Below are positions 1-9,463 of a DNA stretch of 64,000 bases, piece after piece. This DNA is from Acinetobacter calcoaceticus. GTDB taxonomy: Bacteria; Pseudomonadota; Gammaproteobacteria; Pseudomonadales; Moraxellaceae. The notes under the pieces were generated by a model. It did not search any database, was not told the origin of the DNA, and worked only from the letters and a program-made list of their open reading frames with translations. How positions within the stretch are numbered: the stretch's first letter is position 1; the number at the start of each line of letters is the position of its first letter. The stretch covers positions 120,474 through 184,473 of the forward strand of contig NZ_SLVJ01000004.1 in the NCBI RefSeq assembly GCF_004345325.1. Direction: 5' to 3'. A program made the position numbers and the translations under genes.

Positions 1-760
1 CCCAAGCATTCACAGTGCGGGGTTTCCAATCGGGAGAGCAGGCGTGATAGTCGATTCGCCATCCAACGTTGTTGGCGCGTGCTTGGCCACGGTTTGACCA
101 CCATGAATACACCTCTGCTTCTTTACGGACTTCGCGAAAGGTATCTACATAACCGAGGTCATCATAGATGTGATCCAACCATGCACGCTCATGCGGTAGG
201 CAGCCTGAAGATTTTTGATTGCCTGCCCAATTTTTGATATCGATGCGCTTATGGACGATGTTGTAATCACCACACACAATGATCGATTTATTATCATCGC
301 GCCATTGTTTCAAAATTTGCTGATATTGCTCAAGAAAGTGCTCTTTACGCTGTTGAGCTTCATCTCCTGATGAGCCCGAAGGTAGATATAACGAACAGAT
401 ATGTACGTTTTGCTCTAGACCGAGATCAAATTCTGCTGAGATAAAGCGCCCTTGAGAATCGGCTAAGTCAAACCCCAAGCCATCTTGAATTGAAACAAAA
501 GGGAGTCGGCTATAAATTGCGGTACCTGCATAACCTGCACGTTCAGCTGGAAATAGGTGAGTGTGCCAACCTTCAGGCTTAAATTTATCAGTCCATTGGG
601 CATGAGTGATACGACTTTCTTGCATACACACCACATCGGCTTCGGATTTTTCCAACCATTCCAATAACCCTTTACTGACTGAAGAACGTAATCCATTTAC
701 GTTGATCGAAACGACTCTTAAAATTTTTTGATCACTAGAATAGCTACTCTTTGGTATCAT
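1..760 (-). CDS. crc: Crc / exodeoxyribonuclease III family protein (3' end outside window)
   Basis: Member of the exonuclease-endonuclease-phosphatase fold. The start codon is the ATG whose complement is at 758-760; about 253 residues are visible and the C-terminus runs off the left edge. It lies beside and divergent from pyrE, the position held by crc (catabolite repression control) in Pseudomonas. Unlike what I recall of Pseudomonas Crc, it keeps exonuclease III active-site residues: Asn21 in NVNG, Glu49 in CMQES, Tyr126 in LYLPSG, Asp166 and Asn168 in GDYN, and Asp238 in GWRIDY. It may therefore be a nuclease, a Crc-type regulator working with Hfq, or both. The family is certain; the choice between the two names is not. 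The final catalytic histidine expected near the C-terminus lies outside the window. Confidence 0.85.
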   Translation of the reverse strand, partial: MIPKSSYSSDQKILRVVSINVNGLRSSVSKGLLEWLEKSEADVVCMQESRITHAQWTDKFKPEGWHTHLFPAERAGYAGTAIYSRLPFVSIQDGLGFDLADSQGRFISAEFDLGLEQNVHICSLYLPSGSSGDEAQQRKEHFLEQYQQILKQWRDDNKSIIVCGDYNIVHKRIDIKNWAGNQKSSGCLPHERAWLDHIYDDLGYVDTFREVRKEAEVYSWWSNRGQARANNVGWRIDYHACSPDWKPRTVNAW

Positions 761-799
761 GCGCAGTCATAACCTCATGTATGAATTTTGGAGCACCCC

Positions 800-1453
800 A
801 TGACTTCACCCGCTCAGTTTAATCCGCAAGCTTTTATCGAACTCGCCCTTTCACGTGGCGTACTTAAATTTGGGGAGTTTACGTTAAAATCTGGACGTGT
901 CAGTCCCTATTTTTTTAATGCAGGTTTGCTCAACGATGGTGAAGCATTATCGCTTTTAGCTCAAGGATATGCTGACAAGTTAACACAATGTAACAACGTA
1001 GAGGTGATTTTTGGGCCTGCTTATAAAGGCATTCCATTTGTTGCGGCAACTGCTGTTGCCTTGTCTCAAGGCCATAATTTAAGTGTGCCTTGGGGTTTTA
1101 ACCGCAAAGAAGCCAAAGATCATGGCGAAGGCGGTGTATTGGTTGGTGCTGCCGTTGCAGGGAAAAAAGTATGGATCATTGATGATGTCATCACTGCAGG
1201 TACCGCAATCCGTGAAGTGGTAGATATCCTCAAAGCATCGGGTGCAACCATTGCAGGTGTATTGGTGGCCTTGGATCGCCAAGAGCGTGGGCAAGGACAA
1301 CTTTCAGCGATCCAAGAAGTGCAACAAGAACTTGAAATACCTGTACATGCATTGGTGACCATGCAAGATTTAATGGGTTACCTTGAACAAAAAGGTGAGC
1401 ATGAAGCATTGGCAAATATGCAGGCCTATCGTCGCAAGTACGGTATAAAATAA
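800..1453 (+). CDS. pyrE: Orotate phosphoribosyltransferase
   Basis: Cytoplasmic enzyme of de novo pyrimidine synthesis that joins orotate to PRPP to give orotidine 5'-phosphate. The 217-residue protein has the type I phosphoribosyltransferase PRPP loop ([16 protein letters not shown], about residues 120-135) and the substrate-site stretch [10 protein letters not shown]. The start is placed at ATG 800 because GGAG at 790-793 is well spaced for it; an in-frame TTG at 788 would place the ribosome site inside the gene. It is divergent from the crc/xthA gene, with start codons about 40 bp apart, so their promoters must overlap. A strong inverted repeat follows the stop codon. Confidence 0.97.
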   Translation: MTSPAQFNPQAFIELALSRGVLKFGEFTLKSGRVSPYFFNAGLLNDGEALSLLAQGYADKLTQCNNVEVIFGPAYKGIPFVAATAVALSQGHNLSVPWGFNRKEAKDHGEGGVLVGAAVAGKKVWIIDDVITAGTAIREVVDILKASGATIAGVLVALDRQERGQGQLSAIQEVQQELEIPVHALVTMQDLMGYLEQKGEHEALANMQAYRRKYGIK

Positions 1454-1462
1454 TCAGTAAAT

Positions 1463-1499
1463 TCATTATCGGAAAGCACTATCAGCTCTCCGATAATGA
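1463..1499 (+). repeat. Inverted repeat / hairpin after pyrE
   Basis: Perfect 11-bp arms TCATTATCGGA (1463-1473) and TCCGATAATGA (1489-1499). Allowing one A/C mismatch, the inner AGC and GCT extend the stem to about 14 pairs. No T-run follows, so it is not a typical intrinsic terminator. It may stabilise the pyrE 3' end. Confidence 0.6.
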
Positions 1500-1570
1500 G
1501 AATTGCCTAAGCTATGGAAGGCTATTAAAATCAACGTTTAAATCTCGGTTTATTCTGGATACGATCATTC

Positions 1571-2089
1571 ATGTTAGTTTTGATTGTTGTTGTCATTGTA
1601 TTGGTGCTGGGTTTTGTCTTGGTACAACGAATAGATCAAGGTCGATGGCATCGCTATCAATTTGAAAGAGATATTTTTTTTCGCAATCATCCCTATCAAT
1701 ATGTTGGCAATGAGCAATTCGAACAGCAATTGCTGATCTCAAAACCTGCACAACGCAAACTCATCAATGATTTTATGTGGAAAAATGATCAACAGGTGAT
1801 TTATAAAAAGGTGTTGGTTTTACGAGAAATAGAGCAACAACAGCGTACTACTGTAAAAGTCATCATTCGTGAATTGACATTGGGTTATGTTGAACAGGAT
1901 TATGCTGCAAGCCTGTGTCAGCAACTGCAATCTACTGATTTTGAAATCGGACGCCCTATTGAGGTTCTGGCTGAATTTACTTTGGCAACCCGAAAAGATC
2001 AGCTTTATGTCAGTCACATCAAATTGGACCTGCCGTTTGATCCAAGACAGGTGAAATTGCATTTATTAGATGCAACAAAAGAAAAATAA
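1571..2089 (+). CDS. Hypothetical membrane-anchored protein
   Basis: I do not recognise this 172-residue protein. It begins with a strongly hydrophobic segment (about residues 1-19, rich in V, L and I) followed by basic residues (QRIDQGR), which fits an N-terminal membrane anchor or uncleaved signal. The remaining roughly 150 residues are mixed polar and hydrophobic, with no cysteine cluster or enzymatic motif that I can name. The segment around residues 80-110 alternates beta-like stretches (TVKVIIRELTLGYVE). It starts at ATG 1571 about 115 bp after pyrE and may share its transcript through the hairpin between them. The gene looks real from its uninterrupted length and typical codon use. Confidence 0.7.
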   Translation: MLVLIVVVIVLVLGFVLVQRIDQGRWHRYQFERDIFFRNHPYQYVGNEQFEQQLLISKPAQRKLINDFMWKNDQQVIYKKVLVLREIEQQQRTTVKVIIRELTLGYVEQDYAASLCQQLQSTDFEIGRPIEVLAEFTLATRKDQLYVSHIKLDLPFDPRQVKLHLLDATKEK

Positions 2090-2266
2090 ATACTACTGTC
2101 ACATGAGTACCAAAGGCCATTTACGTAGAAAAAGAAACTTTAGAACGATGCTCTTTTATGAAAAAAGCAGAAATTGATGGATGGCAACATTTTCTAAATT
2201 TGAGTAAAACTGTTAAAAATCTCCGCTATACTCAATCAGATTTAAAAAAATGAGTAGAGCTAAGCT

Positions 2267-3208
2267 ATGCGCGTACTGGTTGTGATGGATCCCATCGAAA
2301 ACGTAAATCTTAAAAAAGATTCAACGATGGCTATGCTTTGGGCCGCAGCACGCCGTGGCCATGAATTGGGTTATGTATTGCAACATGATCTGTATATCGA
2401 TCAAGGTAAAGCCTTTGGTTTGATTGCGCCGCTCAAGGTGTTCGAAGATTACGACCACTATTACGAGTTGGGTGAAAAACAAAAGCAGTCTATCGCTGAC
2501 TATGATGTGGTGTTGATGCGTAAAGATCCGCCATTTGATATGAACTTTGTTTATAGCACCTATATCTTGGAGCAAGCTGAGCGTGAAGGTGCATGGATCA
2601 TTAATAAACCGCAAAGTTTGCGTGACTGTAATGAAAAGCTATTTGCCACTCAATTTCCAGATCTACAAGTGCCGACCTTGGTCACATCACAACAAAGCCT
2701 GATTCGTGAGTTTTTGCAGCAACACGGTGATGTAATCGTCAAACCTTTAGATGGTATGGGCGGAACGGGGATTTTTCGTCTCCAGCATAATGGTATTAAC
2801 ATCGGTTCAACCTTAGAAATGCTGACTGGATATGGCACTCTACCGATCATGGCGCAACGTTATATCCCCGAAATTGTCGATGGCGATAAGCGTATTTTGA
2901 TCATCAATGGTGAGGCCGTACCTTTTTGCTTGGCACGTATCCCTCAAAATGGTGAGGTGCGCGGGAATTTGGCTGCGGGCGGATTAGGTGAGGCGCGACC
3001 ATTAACTGAAAACGATAAAAAAATTGCAGCGCAAGTCGGACCATTTTTAAAAGAAAAAGGGCTGGTATTTGTTGGTCTCGATGTCATCGGTGAATATGTG
3101 ACTGAGATCAATGTCACTAGTCCAACCTGTATTCGTGAGATTGATGCACAGTTCAACACGTCAATTGCAGATGATCTATTTGATGTACTTGAAGCAGGCC
3201 GACCTTAA
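2267..3208 (+). CDS. gshB: Glutathione synthetase
   Basis: ATP-grasp ligase that adds glycine to gamma-glutamylcysteine, the second step of glutathione synthesis, in the cytoplasm. The 313 residues match the usual family length. Visible features are the N-terminal MDPIENVNLKKDST stretch that begins the prokaryotic GshB domain, the ATP-grasp glycine-rich loop PLDGMGGTGIFRL (about residues 160-172), and the C-terminal metal and substrate region INVTSPTCIREID. The gene is followed closely by an intrinsic terminator and stands apart from murG. No gshA is visible in the window. Confidence 0.97.
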   Translation: MRVLVVMDPIENVNLKKDSTMAMLWAAARRGHELGYVLQHDLYIDQGKAFGLIAPLKVFEDYDHYYELGEKQKQSIADYDVVLMRKDPPFDMNFVYSTYILEQAEREGAWIINKPQSLRDCNEKLFATQFPDLQVPTLVTSQQSLIREFLQQHGDVIVKPLDGMGGTGIFRLQHNGINIGSTLEMLTGYGTLPIMAQRYIPEIVDGDKRILIINGEAVPFCLARIPQNGEVRGNLAAGGLGEARPLTENDKKIAAQVGPFLKEKGLVFVGLDVIGEYVTEINVTSPTCIREIDAQFNTSIADDLFDVLEAGRP

Positions 3209-3245
3209 GTTGCTTTTATGAGCGCCAAGTAAATCGCAGTATGTT

Positions 3246-3274
3246 AAAAAAGAGCCAGATTAAGGCTCTTTTTT
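3246..3274 (+). terminator. Intrinsic terminator after gshB
   Basis: Stem AAAAAAGAGCC / GGCTCTTTTTT with a 7-nt loop, about 40 bp after the gshB stop. The A-tract and T-tract on opposite arms would allow termination on either strand. Confidence 0.85.
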
Positions 3275-3521
3275 AAGTTTGAATTGCTGAAATAATCAAT
3301 GAATTTTTGATAAAAATGGATTTCACTAAATTGAATTCAATTTTAAGTTAAATTACCTGCATTAAAATATTAAAATGTCTTTTAATTTTCAAATATTTAG
3401 TAGAATTTAGATCAGTTGGTGAAAAAAAGTAAATAAACTTTTCTGACGTGGTCATTTGCGATTACAATTGTGTCTTTTAAAATAGACCTTTCACATTTTT
3501 ATTGCATTGAAGAATTAAGCC
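3275..3521 (+). promoter_or_regulatory. AT-rich leader of the murG operon with candidate promoter
   Basis: No gene is visible here. The stretch is very AT-rich. A candidate sigma-70 promoter is TTGCGA at 3456-3461 and TAAAAT at 3478-3483 with a 16-bp spacer, about 40 bp before the GTG start of murG. The terminator upstream means the division cluster needs its own promoter here. Confidence 0.4.
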
Positions 3522-4619
3522 GTGACTGATTTTCAAAATAACGCTTCTCGACATGTCATGCTGATGGCCGCTGGTACAGGTGGACATGTCTTTCCCGCAC
3601 TTGCAGTGGCAAAACAACTACAACAGCAAGGGCATCAAGTGTCTTGGTTGGCAACACCAACAGGTATGGAGAATCGTCTATTAAAACAACATGACATTCC
3701 TATTTGTCAGATTGATATTCAGGGTGTGCGTGGTAATGGTGTGCTGCGCAAATTGAAAGCACCATTCAAGATCCTCAAAGCGACCTTGAATGCGATGCAG
3801 CATATGCGCGCGATGAAGGTGGATGCTGTAGCGGGTTTTGGTGGCTATGTTGCAGGCCCTGGTGGTTTGGCTGCACGTTTATTGGGTATTCCAGTGCTAA
3901 TCCATGAACAAAATGCAGTTGCGGGTTTTACCAATACTCAATTGTCGCGTATTGCAAAAACCGTATGCCAAGCATTTCCTGATACATTTGCTGCAAGCAA
4001 TAAAGTGGTGACGACAGGTAATCCTGTACGGCGCGATATTATTGAAATTTTTAATCCGTCTTTTCGTTACCAACAGCGTCAAGATACTGCACAACCGATT
4101 AAGATATTGGTTGTCGGAGGTTCTTTGGGGGCCCAAGCATTGAATCAGTGCGTACCGCAAGCCCTGAGTCAATTGCAAATTCCGCTGCAGGTGTTTCACC
4201 AATGTGGTCAAGACAAGCAAGAGAGTACGCAGTTGGCTTATGCTACTGCACCCAGTAGCTTGCAGGTTGAAGTGCGACCATTTATAGAAGATATGGCACA
4301 TGCTTACGCAGATGCTGATTTAATTATATGTCGTGCAGGTGCTTTGACTGTAACAGAGGTCGCAACTGCTGGTGTAGCTGCTATATTTGTACCTTTACCA
4401 AGTGCTGTGGATGACCATCAAACTGCAAATGCAAAATTTCTCGCTGATGTGGGCGCAGCAAAAATTTGCCCACAAGCCACGATGACCCCAGAGCGTTTAA
4501 CCGAACTGCTGATTCCATTGATGGATAGACAGTTACTGATGGAAATGGCTGTAAAAGCACGTCAACACGCACAGGCAGATGCCACCCAGCGTGTCGTTGA
4601 TTTAATTAAAGATTTGTAA
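3522..4619 (+). CDS. murG: UDP-GlcNAc:undecaprenyl-PP-MurNAc-pentapeptide GlcNAc transferase
   Basis: GT28 glycosyltransferase at the inner face of the cytoplasmic membrane that converts lipid I to lipid II, the last intracellular step of peptidoglycan precursor synthesis. The 365 residues carry the N-terminal glycine-rich motif AAGTGGHVFPALAVA, the HEQNAVAGFTN motif and the C-terminal UDP-GlcNAc site (ICRAGALTVTE, then PLPSAVDDHQTANA). The start is GTG at 3522; it gives the usual short N-terminal extension before the glycine loop, while the next ATG would remove most of it. It heads the run murG-murC-ddl-ftsQ-ftsA-ftsZ; murC begins 13 bp after its stop. Confidence 0.97.
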   Translation: MTDFQNNASRHVMLMAAGTGGHVFPALAVAKQLQQQGHQVSWLATPTGMENRLLKQHDIPICQIDIQGVRGNGVLRKLKAPFKILKATLNAMQHMRAMKVDAVAGFGGYVAGPGGLAARLLGIPVLIHEQNAVAGFTNTQLSRIAKTVCQAFPDTFAASNKVVTTGNPVRRDIIEIFNPSFRYQQRQDTAQPIKILVVGGSLGAQALNQCVPQALSQLQIPLQVFHQCGQDKQESTQLAYATAPSSLQVEVRPFIEDMAHAYADADLIICRAGALTVTEVATAGVAAIFVPLPSAVDDHQTANAKFLADVGAAKICPQATMTPERLTELLIPLMDRQLLMEMAVKARQHAQADATQRVVDLIKDL

Positions 4620-4632
4620 ACCCGAGTAAATT

Positions 4633-6090
4633 ATGTCTCCAACAAGCCCTGCTGATAAAGCTAAAAATCTGATTAAAGTCCCTGAGATGCGCCGTATTAA
4701 ACATATCCACTTTGTGGGGATTGGCGGTGCTGGGATGTGCGGTATCGCTGAAGTATTAAAAAATCAGGGCTATAAGGTGTCTGGTTCAGATATTAAAGCT
4801 TCTAAAACCACTGCTCAGCTTGAAGCCAATGGCATCCGTGTCCATATTGGTCATGCGCTCGAAAATATTAATGGCGCCAATGTTTTGGTGGTTTCGACTG
4901 CGATTGATACTGAAAATGTAGAAATCAAAGCAGCCATTGAAAATCGAACCCCTGTGGTGCGCCGTGCCGAAATGTTGGGTGAGTTGATGCGCTACCGTCA
5001 TGGTATCGCAGTTGCTGGAACCCATGGGAAGACCACCACCACGAGTTTAATCACCTGTATGTTGGCCGAGGAAAACCTTGATCCGACTTATGTGATTGGT
5101 GGTTTGCTCAATCGTACGGGCGTCAATGCTGCATTGGGGGCCAGTCGGTTTATTGTTGCAGAAGCAGATGAATCGGATGCATCTTTCCTTTTTCTCGAGC
5201 CAATGGCTGCGGTAGTGACCAATATTGATGCCGATCATATGGATACCTACGGCGGTAGTTTTGATGTGCTCAAAGATACCTTCGTCAAGTTCTTACATAA
5301 ATTACCTTTCTATGGTTTGGCTGTGGTCTGTGGTGATGATGCCAATGTCCGTGAGATCATGCCGCGTATTGGTCGTCCAATCTTGACCTATGGATTTAAT
5401 GAGGATAATGACATTCGTGCGGTTGATGTCGATCAGAGTGGTATGCAAACCCACTTCACCGTGTTGCGTAAAGCACGTGAACCGTTCCGTGTCACGGTTA
5501 ATCAACCTGGTTTACACAATGTACTCAATGCGCTAGCTGCAATTGGTGTAGCGACAGATGAGGGTGTGTCAGATGCGGCTATTTGCCGTGCCTTAGAGGG
5601 CTTCAGCGGGGTTGGGCGCCGTTTCCAAGTTCAAGGCGAGTATGCGCTGGGTGACGGTAATGTGAAGTTGGTGGATGATTATGGTCATCACCCTAAAGAG
5701 GTTGAAGCCACTATTAAGGCCGCACGTCAGAGTCATCCAGATCGCCGTCTGGTATTATTGTTCCAACCGCATCGTTATTCACGGACCCGTGATTGCTTTG
5801 ATGACTTTGTGGATGTGCTTTCTCAGGTAGATCAACTGCTATTGCTCGAAGTTTATCCTGCTGGCGAAAAACCTATTGTTGGTGCAGATAGTCGTACCTT
5901 GGCGCGTAGTATACGTTTACGTGGTGATGTAGAGCCGATTTTGATTGATCCAGTTGAAGGTAATCTGCAAAATGTAATACAAAAGGTGTTACAACCGAAT
6001 GATTTATTATTAACTCAAGGTGCAGGTAACGTAGGTGCAATTTCTTTAGAATTAGCTCACAATGATTTGTTTATAAAATCTAGTTTATAG
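4633..6090 (+). CDS. murC: UDP-N-acetylmuramate--L-alanine ligase
   Basis: Cytoplasmic ATP-dependent ligase that adds L-alanine to UDP-MurNAc, starting the stem peptide. The 485-residue protein shows the N-terminal Rossmann loop [15 protein letters not shown], the ATP-binding P-loop [11 protein letters not shown] (about residues 120-130), the Mur ligase E-A-D-E-S-D-A-S-F motif and the C-terminal [14 protein letters not shown] motif with catalytic histidines. It is tightly coupled to murG. ATG 4633 gives the roughly 22-residue extension before the Rossmann fold that I recall for Acinetobacter MurC. Confidence 0.97.
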   Translation: MSPTSPADKAKNLIKVPEMRRIKHIHFVGIGGAGMCGIAEVLKNQGYKVSGSDIKASKTTAQLEANGIRVHIGHALENINGANVLVVSTAIDTENVEIKAAIENRTPVVRRAEMLGELMRYRHGIAVAGTHGKTTTTSLITCMLAEENLDPTYVIGGLLNRTGVNAALGASRFIVAEADESDASFLFLEPMAAVVTNIDADHMDTYGGSFDVLKDTFVKFLHKLPFYGLAVVCGDDANVREIMPRIGRPILTYGFNEDNDIRAVDVDQSGMQTHFTVLRKAREPFRVTVNQPGLHNVLNALAAIGVATDEGVSDAAICRALEGFSGVGRRFQVQGEYALGDGNVKLVDDYGHHPKEVEATIKAARQSHPDRRLVLLFQPHRYSRTRDCFDDFVDVLSQVDQLLLLEVYPAGEKPIVGADSRTLARSIRLRGDVEPILIDPVEGNLQNVIQKVLQPNDLLLTQGAGNVGAISLELAHNDLFIKSSL

Positions 6091-6183
6091 AATAAAGATC
6101 AACTTTGGTACTTCAATTAAAAAATCGTTTGGATGATGCAAGTCACTCAAATTGCTCAATCAGAAAAGTTTAAGGATATAAAC

Positions 6184-7113
6184 GTGTCAAATGCTTCTAA
6201 ATTCGGCAAAGTTGCTGTATTGCTCGGTGGTAAATCTGCCGAGCGTGAGGTGTCATTAAATAGTGGTCAAGCGGTATTAGAAGCATTGTTGCGTTCTGGT
6301 GTAAATGCTGAAGCATTTGATCCAATGGAGCGTAGTGTGACTGAGTTGGTCGGATACGATCGAGCTTTTATCGTACTGCATGGTCGTGGCGGCGAAGATG
6401 GTCAGATCCAAGGTGTATTGGAATGGCTAAATCTGCCTTATACCGGAACCCGAGTTCAAGGTTCTGCGATTGGGATGGATAAAGTCAAAACCAAACAAAT
6501 TTGGCAAGGTTCAGATTTGCCCACCGCACCTTATCGTATGATCAGCCAAGATACCGATCTGAATGCAGTGGTTGCTGCTCTAGGCTTACCGATGATCATT
6601 AAGCCAGTACATGAAGGTTCAAGCGTTGGCATGAGCAAAGTTGAACGTGCTGAGGATTTGCAAGCTGCAGTCGATAAGGCCAGTGAACATGATGCAGTGG
6701 TTATGGCTGAAAAGTGGATTACAGGTGCTGAATATACCATCTCAATATTGAATGGACAGGCTTTACCCGTGATTCGTTTGCAGCCCCCTGCTGATGTCGC
6801 TTTCTACGACTATGATGCCAAATACATCCGCAATGATGTGGAATATGGGATTCCAAGTGGGTTAAGCGACACTGATGAACAACAGCTACAAAGCTTGTCA
6901 TTGCAGGCTTTTCAGGCCGTTGGGGCCAGTGGCTGGGGGCGTATCGATGCGATGCAAGACCAACAGGGGCAATTTTGGTTGCTCGAAGTTAATACTGTGC
7001 CAGGTATGACCAGCCATTCGTTGGTACCCAAAGCTGCAGGTGCAATCGGTTATAGTTTCGATGCGCTCTGTGTTGCAATTCTTGAGCAAACACTCGTGGA
7101 TGAAAAACAATAA
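6184..7113 (+). CDS. ddlB: D-alanine--D-alanine ligase
   Basis: ATP-grasp enzyme that makes the D-Ala-D-Ala dipeptide for the pentapeptide stem. Visible motifs are KVAVLLGGKSAEREVSLNSG at the N-terminus, HGRGGEDG, the KPVHEGSSVGMSK loop and the C-terminal EVNTVPGMTSHSLVPKA metal and substrate site. I place the start at GTG 6184 (309 residues) because AAGGA at 6172-6176 is spaced 7 bp from it and the protein then begins with the short MSNA-type N-terminus usual for the family. An in-frame ATG at 6133 would add 17 unlikely residues. The gap of about 90 bp after murC is larger than elsewhere in the cluster. Confidence 0.95.
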   Translation: MSNASKFGKVAVLLGGKSAEREVSLNSGQAVLEALLRSGVNAEAFDPMERSVTELVGYDRAFIVLHGRGGEDGQIQGVLEWLNLPYTGTRVQGSAIGMDKVKTKQIWQGSDLPTAPYRMISQDTDLNAVVAALGLPMIIKPVHEGSSVGMSKVERAEDLQAAVDKASEHDAVVMAEKWITGAEYTISILNGQALPVIRLQPPADVAFYDYDAKYIRNDVEYGIPSGLSDTDEQQLQSLSLQAFQAVGASGWGRIDAMQDQQGQFWLLEVNTVPGMTSHSLVPKAAGAIGYSFDALCVAILEQTLVDEKQ

Positions 7114-7116
7114 GCT

Positions 7117-7968
7117 ATGGCGCAACTTCCTGCTTCAATGCGTCCTAAACGCGCAGCAATTACTTCTATTCATGAGAAGCCACCGAGCCGCAAAGAAAAA
7201 TTAGTCCATGCGGGCGGATGGTTATTCTTGATATTGGCAGTTTTGGTGCTAGTCGCAGGTTGTTTTGGTTTATATAAGGTGATTACCGACGCGCGAGTTG
7301 CGACACTAGATGTGATTGGGACACAATCTGATATTGAAAAAAATCAACTTTCACAATATCTTAGTCCGATAGTAAAGCATAATTATTTTACTTCTGATCT
7401 AGAGCAAATACGTGATCAAACCCTTAAAATATCTTGGGTCGATCGTGTGGTTGTTTCACGTGCATGGCCAAACAGCATTCGAGTGCGTGTAGTGCCTCGT
7501 CACCCAATTGCTCGATGGGGAACGGGTCGTCTACTGAGTGATGCGGGCGTAGTATTTACAGAAGCGAATGTGAAAGATCATTCAAAACTGCCCATGCTGC
7601 ATGGACCGCTGAGCCAATCTAAAGTCATGATGCGTCGTTATAATGAGATTAATCAACTTTTTCATCCTGCTCAAATGCGTTTGAAAGATTTGTATCTAAC
7701 TGAGCGGATGACATGGTTTATGCAGTTTGATTCAGGTTTGCGTGTTATTGTTGATCAAGATCAAACAATGAGTAAATTACAGCGATTAAGTCATCTAGCA
7801 CAGACTGACTTGAAACCGGTTTGGTCTAACATATCGGCAATTGATTTGCGTTATCGTAATGGATTAGCTATTCAATGGAAAAATTCGAGTGCTCCAAAAA
7901 TTTTGAATGGTCAATTCGTAATGATGAGTAATGATAATAGCGCTACAGGTGTCAAAGTTTCACAATGA
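7117..7968 (+). CDS. ftsQ: Cell division protein FtsQ
   Basis: Bitopic inner-membrane divisome protein that links early FtsZ-associated proteins with FtsB and FtsL. The 283 residues comprise a basic cytoplasmic tail (about 1-33), one transmembrane segment (about 34-54, GWLFLILAVLVLVAGCFGLY), a POTRA domain starting at TLDVIGTQSD and the FtsQ-type region with VVVSRAWPNSIRVRV. ATG 7117 lies 3 bp after the ddl stop, so translation is probably coupled. A gap of 67 bp separates it from ftsA. Confidence 0.95.
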   Translation: MAQLPASMRPKRAAITSIHEKPPSRKEKLVHAGGWLFLILAVLVLVAGCFGLYKVITDARVATLDVIGTQSDIEKNQLSQYLSPIVKHNYFTSDLEQIRDQTLKISWVDRVVVSRAWPNSIRVRVVPRHPIARWGTGRLLSDAGVVFTEANVKDHSKLPMLHGPLSQSKVMMRRYNEINQLFHPAQMRLKDLYLTERMTWFMQFDSGLRVIVDQDQTMSKLQRLSHLAQTDLKPVWSNISAIDLRYRNGLAIQWKNSSAPKILNGQFVMMSNDNSATGVKVSQ

Positions 7969-8035
7969 TAATACTTAGCTTTATAAGACAAGGCATAGTG
8001 CTTAACATAAACATTGAAGAATATGGTAGTGAGTA

Positions 8036-9298
8036 ATGAGTGAGGCCGTTCCATCAGTGGTTGCGATAGACATTGGAACTCATAAAGTTTCAGTGCTCAT
8101 TGGTAAAGTGCATGCCCCTGATAATATTCAGGTGATTGGGATGTCAAGCGCACGTAATCGAGGGATGAATAAAGGCAAAATCGTCAGTTTGGATAAAGTC
8201 ATTACTGCGATTAAAAATGCAGTACAAGAAGCTGAAGATATGGCAGAGTGTCGTGTTCACTCGGCTTGGGTATCAATCCCAAGTACTGAGTTGCAAAGTT
8301 TTTATGCGGTCGGTCGTACGCCAATCGCCAATCCTGAGCGCACGATCACCACTACCGAATTGGTGCGTGCGCTGGATCTTGCCAAAGCCAGTCACATGAC
8401 GTCAGATTACTATTTGGCCAGTGCGGTACCTCTAGGTTTTGAGCTAGATGATGCGACTGAATGGGTGCAAAATCCGATTAATCTTTCTGCGCACAGTATG
8501 ACCGCACATTATCAGTTAATGATGTTGCCTATTGGCACCATGCAAAACCTAGATCGTGCAATGAAAGGTGCAAATATTTTCGTTGAGAAAATGGTGGTGT
8601 CCTGCTTGGCAACCGCTGAGAGTAGTTTGCTCAAAGATGAAAAAGAATATGGTGTATGTTTGTTAGATATCGGCGCTGGTACCACCAATATAGCGGTCTA
8701 TATCGAAGGTCATTTGGCACTTACACATACTTTCCAACGTGGGGGTGAAAATGTCACGAGAGACATCGCAGCTGTATTGCAAACCACCACTGAGGAAGCT
8801 GAAAGAATCAAGTTGTTATATGGTTGTGTGGATCTACATCAAGTTAAGCCAGATCATATGATTCAATTCGAAGCGATTGATGGTCCGCAGACGATTAGTC
8901 GCATTGAGTTGTCTGAAATTATTCTGGCGCGCTATGAAGAAATTCTGATGCTGGTTCGAGACAAACTAGAAAGTCATCATGCTTTACAAAGCTTATATCA
9001 TGGCGTTGTACTCACAGGTGATGTCTGTCAAGTCGAAGGTATGGTTGCATTGTCAAGACGGATCTTAGGTGTATCGGCACATCTGGGAAATCCGCCTTTG
9101 CAGGTCGTTGCAGATGATCAATACCTTCCAGCATTGCGACGTTCAATGTACGCAACTGCTGCAGGTTTGTTACTCTTTAGCCAAAGTGATATGCAAGACA
9201 CAGTCGAAGAGCCGGAAGATACGGTAAAACGATCGTTCTTGCAGCGCATTGCCAACGGGTGGCATACAATGAATAACAAATTGAAAGGCATTTTTTAG
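8036..9298 (+). CDS. ftsA: Cell division protein FtsA
   Basis: Actin-like membrane tether for the FtsZ ring. The 420 residues show the phosphate-1 loop AIDIGTHKVSVLIG at the N-terminus, the phosphate-2 loop LLDIGAGTTNIAVY (about residues 207-220) and the conserved C-terminal amphipathic helix for membrane binding (WHTMNNKLKGIF). One peculiarity is that the adenosine motif, usually VLTGGGA, reads VVLTGDVCQVEGM here. I think this is shared by other Acinetobacter FtsA proteins, but that is memory and not something seen here. ATG 8036 has a weak upstream ribosome site (GTGAG). Confidence 0.96.
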   Translation: MSEAVPSVVAIDIGTHKVSVLIGKVHAPDNIQVIGMSSARNRGMNKGKIVSLDKVITAIKNAVQEAEDMAECRVHSAWVSIPSTELQSFYAVGRTPIANPERTITTTELVRALDLAKASHMTSDYYLASAVPLGFELDDATEWVQNPINLSAHSMTAHYQLMMLPIGTMQNLDRAMKGANIFVEKMVVSCLATAESSLLKDEKEYGVCLLDIGAGTTNIAVYIEGHLALTHTFQRGGENVTRDIAAVLQTTTEEAERIKLLYGCVDLHQVKPDHMIQFEAIDGPQTISRIELSEIILARYEEILMLVRDKLESHHALQSLYHGVVLTGDVCQVEGMVALSRRILGVSAHLGNPPLQVVADDQYLPALRRSMYATAAGLLLFSQSDMQDTVEEPEDTVKRSFLQRIANGWHTMNNKLKGIF

Positions 9299-9463
9299 GT
9301 ATAGTTTTTTTTGGGAATATTGTTAGTGAGTTGTAAGTATATCGCCCCATACTTGACAAGCTAAGTAATGCGAAGCATCCTAAAAACAATTTTTATTATT
9401 GAAGATCAAGGCAGTATACGGGCTTAAAGTGACTGCCATAATTTATTAGGAACTCTAAAGGTC

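Noticed and set aside
2158..2253. Rightward 31-codon frame (MKKAEIDGWQ...) before gshB
   Set aside because: No ribosome site, very short, ends within the gshB leader; likely chance.
3897..4301. Leftward 134-codon frame inside murG
   Set aside because: Antisense shadow of a strongly conserved gene with no domain of its own.
9353..9358. Perfect TTGACA before ftsZ
   Set aside because: No acceptable -10 at 15-19 bp; reported only as room for a promoter in the ftsZ entry.
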